DNA of 6,917 nucleotides from Nitrosomonas sp. Lineage in GTDB: Bacteria; Pseudomonadota; Gammaproteobacteria; Burkholderiales; Nitrosomonadaceae. The stretch is from NCBI GenBank assembly GCA_021774205.1, contig JAJFJI010000254.1, positions 1 to 6,917 of the forward strand. The letters are read 5' to 3'. Position numbers and translations under genes: made by a program. Shown piece by piece: positions 4,673-6,917 of this stretch. How positions within the stretch are numbered: position 1 is the stretch's first letter; the number at the start of each line of letters is the position of its first letter. The notes under the pieces are model-generated. The model ran no database searches. It was not told the origin of the DNA and was given only the letters and a program-made list of their open reading frames with translations.

Positions 4673-5734
4673 ATGTTGAATGGTTCCATTTGCAGCAGCA
4701 GGCGTCATTTTGTGACCGCATTGCTTTTTGTGGCCCTGGGATTCGTGTGCGCCGAGTCTAACCCGGCGCCAGTGCTCGATAGGGTGGCTAATGCTGGAAC
4801 CGGTGCCGAATCGGGTGCTGAGCTTTTGCTGGCCACCGGGGGGTGCCCGCCTGGACCCTATGCGAATGCCCCCTTTGCTGGCGCGAGTGTGACAGCACAA
4901 GTTATCTCCGGGTCTACCAGCAACCTTTACGGCGGCGGACTCGTCGAGGGTCCCGTTTGGATCAATGCCACCCTCTACCTCTCGTCATTCTCCAGGGGCG
5001 AGGTTCCACCATCAACTATTCTGACCCTGCAAACCGATGGTTCGCTAGCGGTGGCTATCCCCAACGCCGGTAGCAATGGTCTTGCGGTCGATGCCGACGG
5101 GATGATCGTCGCTGCCACTCATGACGATGGGGGTTTGAGCCGCTACAATCCGGCCAACGGCGAGCGGACGGTCATCGTGAACAGCTACATGGACAGTCGG
5201 TTTAACTCCCCCAATGACCTTTCTATCGCCAGTGACGGGACTATCTTTTTTACCGATCCAAACTGGCAGGCACCCAGCCCCGACCCGCAGCCTGTCGAAG
5301 GGGTGTACCGGGTGAACCCTGCGGGTGCCGTCACGCTGATTGATGGTTCTATCGGTAAACCCAACGGAATTGCCTTGTCCAACGACGAGACGTGGCTCTA
5401 CGTGGGCCATCCCGGTGGCATGGTCCGCTACGCCGTGGCTGCCGACATGACCGTGACAACCCCGGGGATCACGTTCGGCAGCGGTCTGGCCGGAGTCGAT
5501 GGTCTAGCGATGGATTGCGCGGACAACATCTACGTGACTCAGCACAGCGACGGCGTAGTCGTTGTGCTGAGCTCCGACGGAACCACCATCGGCACCATCA
5601 ACGTGGCCCCGAGCCTGACCAATGCAGCCTTCGGCGGACCTGAGGGCAAGACGCTTTACCTGACTGCCGGCGACCCCGCCGCGGGGGATGCAGTGTATTC
5701 GGTCGAGCTGGAGATTCCCGGTCGGCCCTATTGA
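4673..5734 (+). CDS. Exported SMP-30/gluconolactonase-family beta-propeller
   Basis: This 353-residue protein is predicted to be a periplasmic or secreted lactonase of the SMP-30/Gnl/LRE family. Residues 1-27 form a Sec signal peptide (RR, hydrophobic core, cleavage near VCA/E), followed by a low-complexity linker to about 72. The six-bladed propeller motifs follow: LVEGPVW (90-96), GLAVDADG (136-143), FNSPNDLSIASDGTIFFTDP (177-196), KPNGIALSNDETWLYVG (229-245), GVDGLAMDCADNIYVT (274-289) and GPEGKTLYLTAG (322-333). By analogy to human SMP-30, Glu92, Asn231 and Asp276 would hold the divalent metal and Asn181 would contact substrate. The family hydrolyses sugar lactones. Start ATG 4673 has GAGG 5 nt upstream. 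The gene is visibly more G+C-rich than the one after it. Lactone specificity is not readable, and some relatives act on other esters. Confidence 0.88.
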   Translation: MLNGSICSSRRHFVTALLFVALGFVCAESNPAPVLDRVANAGTGAESGAELLLATGGCPPGPYANAPFAGASVTAQVISGSTSNLYGGGLVEGPVWINATLYLSSFSRGEVPPSTILTLQTDGSLAVAIPNAGSNGLAVDADGMIVAATHDDGGLSRYNPANGERTVIVNSYMDSRFNSPNDLSIASDGTIFFTDPNWQAPSPDPQPVEGVYRVNPAGAVTLIDGSIGKPNGIALSNDETWLYVGHPGGMVRYAVAADMTVTTPGITFGSGLAGVDGLAMDCADNIYVTQHSDGVVVVLSSDGTTIGTINVAPSLTNAAFGGPEGKTLYLTAGDPAAGDAVYSVELEIPGRPY

Positions 5735-5862
5735 GCAACGATGCTTGCTGCGGAATGCCAATCTTCAACACGAAAACCTGGAATCATCCTTGGGCTGGAT
5801 CCCAAGTTCAAAAGAGTGAGTGAAAATGAAAAATTATTTACAAACCATTTTATGGTGACCAC

Positions 5863-6917
5863 ATGCCAAATCGCAGATCTTTTATCAAACAAGTCAGCGC
5901 GCTTTCTTTGGCCGCCGTATTACCTCAAACATCCTTTTCGAGTATCAAACAGAATCTTGGTGTGGCTTTGGTTGGGTTGGGTCGCTACAGCACGGATATT
6001 TTAGCGCCAGCTTTGCAAGAGACCAAATACTGTCATTTGGCGGGTATTGTGACTGGAAGTCCAAATAAAATTCCCTTGTGGCAGGAAAAATTCAAGATCA
6101 AAGAAGCCAATGTTTACAATTATGACAATATGCACACGATAGCCAATAACGATGCTATTGATGTTATCTATATTGTCCTTCCTACGGGTCTGCATAGTAA
6201 GTACAGCATCATCGCTGCCCAAGCCGGTAAGCATGTGTGGTGTGAAAAGCCGATGGCTCGTTCGGTCAAGGAATGCGAAGCTATCATCAAAGCCTGTCAG
6301 CGGAATAAGGTTAAGTTGGCTATCGGTTATCGCATGCAGCATGAGCCTAACACGCAGGCTATTATCAAATATGCTAACACCAAGCCTTATGGGAAGATTG
6401 AAGAAATCATTGCTGAAGCAGGGTATTTTGATGGTCAGTCCAATTCATGGAGACAAAATAAAGCGCTAGGTGGCGGTGCTATGTATGATATGGGTGTTTA
6501 TCCGCTCAATGCTGCTCGTTACATTAGCGGCGAGGAACCGGTAGCAGTAACCGCTCAGCATAGTACAAATCGGCCTGAGATCTATTCCGAAGTAGATGAA
6601 GCTACTACCTTTACGCTAGCTTTCCCCAGCGGAGCAGTGGCGAGATGTAAGACCAGTATGGGGAAGAACATGAATTATTTGCGAGCGAATTGCGAAAAAG
6701 GCTGGTACGAGCTAAAGCCTTTTCAATCCTACAGCGGCATCAAAGGAAAAACCAGTGATGGTAAAGTACTCAACGCCAGCATTCCTAATCAACAAGCCAA
6801 ACAAATGGATAATGATGCCCTTTCTATTATCTATCAGCAACCTATGTTAGTGCCTGGTGAAGAAGGCTTGCGTGATATCCGTATTGTGAAGGCCATCTAC
6901 CGGTCAGCAGCCCAGAA
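5863..6917 (+). CDS. Tat-exported Gfo/Idh/MocA oxidoreductase (glucose-fructose oxidoreductase-like), 3' end cut by window
   Basis: The frame runs off the window with 351 codons, and probably lacks only about ten residues. The twin-arginine signal NRRSFIKQ (3-10) and a hydrophobic stretch (about 11-25) predict folded export with bound cofactor. The Rossmann domain follows: VALVGLGRYSTD (34-45) binds NAD(P), LPTGLHSKY (106-114) and CEKPM (127-131) carry the family Glu-Lys-Pro. The second domain holds GYRMQHEP (155-162) and GGGAMYDMGVYPLNAARYISGEEP (203-226), where Asp209 and Tyr213 match catalytic-site residues of Zymomonas glucose-fructose oxidoreductase. PGEEGLRDIR (331-340) marks the C-terminal end. 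ATG 5863 is the only usable start after an in-frame stop at 5827-5829; GGTGA (5854-5858) is a weak, close ribosome site. The gene is A+T-rich and its sequence style recalls Bacteroidetes homologues, so transfer is possible. The exact sugar substrate is unknown. Confidence 0.88.
   Translation, partial: MPNRRSFIKQVSALSLAAVLPQTSFSSIKQNLGVALVGLGRYSTDILAPALQETKYCHLAGIVTGSPNKIPLWQEKFKIKEANVYNYDNMHTIANNDAIDVIYIVLPTGLHSKYSIIAAQAGKHVWCEKPMARSVKECEAIIKACQRNKVKLAIGYRMQHEPNTQAIIKYANTKPYGKIEEIIAEAGYFDGQSNSWRQNKALGGGAMYDMGVYPLNAARYISGEEPVAVTAQHSTNRPEIYSEVDEATTFTLAFPSGAVARCKTSMGKNMNYLRANCEKGWYELKPFQSYSGIKGKTSDGKVLNASIPNQQAKQMDNDALSIIYQQPMLVPGEEGLRDIRIVKAIYRSAAQ

Noticed and set aside
4365..4689. Minus-strand frames through the intergenic region and lactonase start
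   Set aside because: They translate the GAATT repeat into a repeated QFNSI string or run through the palindrome. They lack ribosome sites and recognisable domains, and overlap the real lactonase start.
5789..5806. Terminator after the lactonase gene (CTTGGG, 6-nt loop, CCCAAG)
   Set aside because: The 6-bp stem is perfect but no T-run follows, so it is not a convincing intrinsic terminator.

Overview
This window comes from a Gram-negative bacterium, probably proteobacterial. The supporting signs are periplasmic proteins with Sec- and Tat-type signal peptides, Shine-Dalgarno-led genes, a PuuE-type CE4 hydrolase and a prokaryotic pentameric ligand-gated channel. The species cannot be fixed from the sequence. 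The 3' part looks like a mosaic: the lactonase gene is visibly G+C-rich, while the oxidoreductase gene after it is visibly A+T-richer.

Layout. (1) 1-126: 3' end of an adenosylhomocysteinase gene that started before the window. (2) 201-822: two small genes on the plus strand, a DUF4177-like 70-residue protein and a TM2-domain membrane protein. A possible 32-residue membrane peptide (833-931) follows. (3) 923-2685: a two-gene minus-strand operon, with a PuuE/allantoinase-like CE4 hydrolase translated first and a two-domain YitH-like GNAT acetyltransferase second. They are separated by 2 nt and a promoter candidate lies at 2745-2773. (4) 2686-3067: a divergent intergenic region. (5) 3068-4174: a GLIC-like pentameric ligand-gated ion channel. 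(6) 4175-4672: a 498-base non-coding stretch holding a possible gene remnant, a (GAATT)6 microsatellite, a promoter candidate, a small dyad and a 76-nt interrupted palindrome. (7) 4673-5734: an exported SMP-30/gluconolactonase-type beta-propeller. (8) 5863 to the window end: a Tat-exported Gfo/Idh/MocA oxidoreductase lacking only its last residues.

How the genes may work together. The last two genes form a plausible periplasmic sugar-oxidation pair: a glucose-fructose-oxidoreductase-like enzyme would make an aldonolactone and the SMP-30 protein would hydrolyse it. The channel upstream is a separate module, and any link to that chemistry is speculation. The minus-strand hydrolase and acetyltransferase are almost certainly co-translated, but their substrate is not evident. 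No RNA gene, CRISPR array, insertion sequence or transposase was seen. The most unusual items are the channel, with its mixture of GLIC-like and animal-receptor-like pore residues, and the structured, repeat-bearing region before the lactonase.
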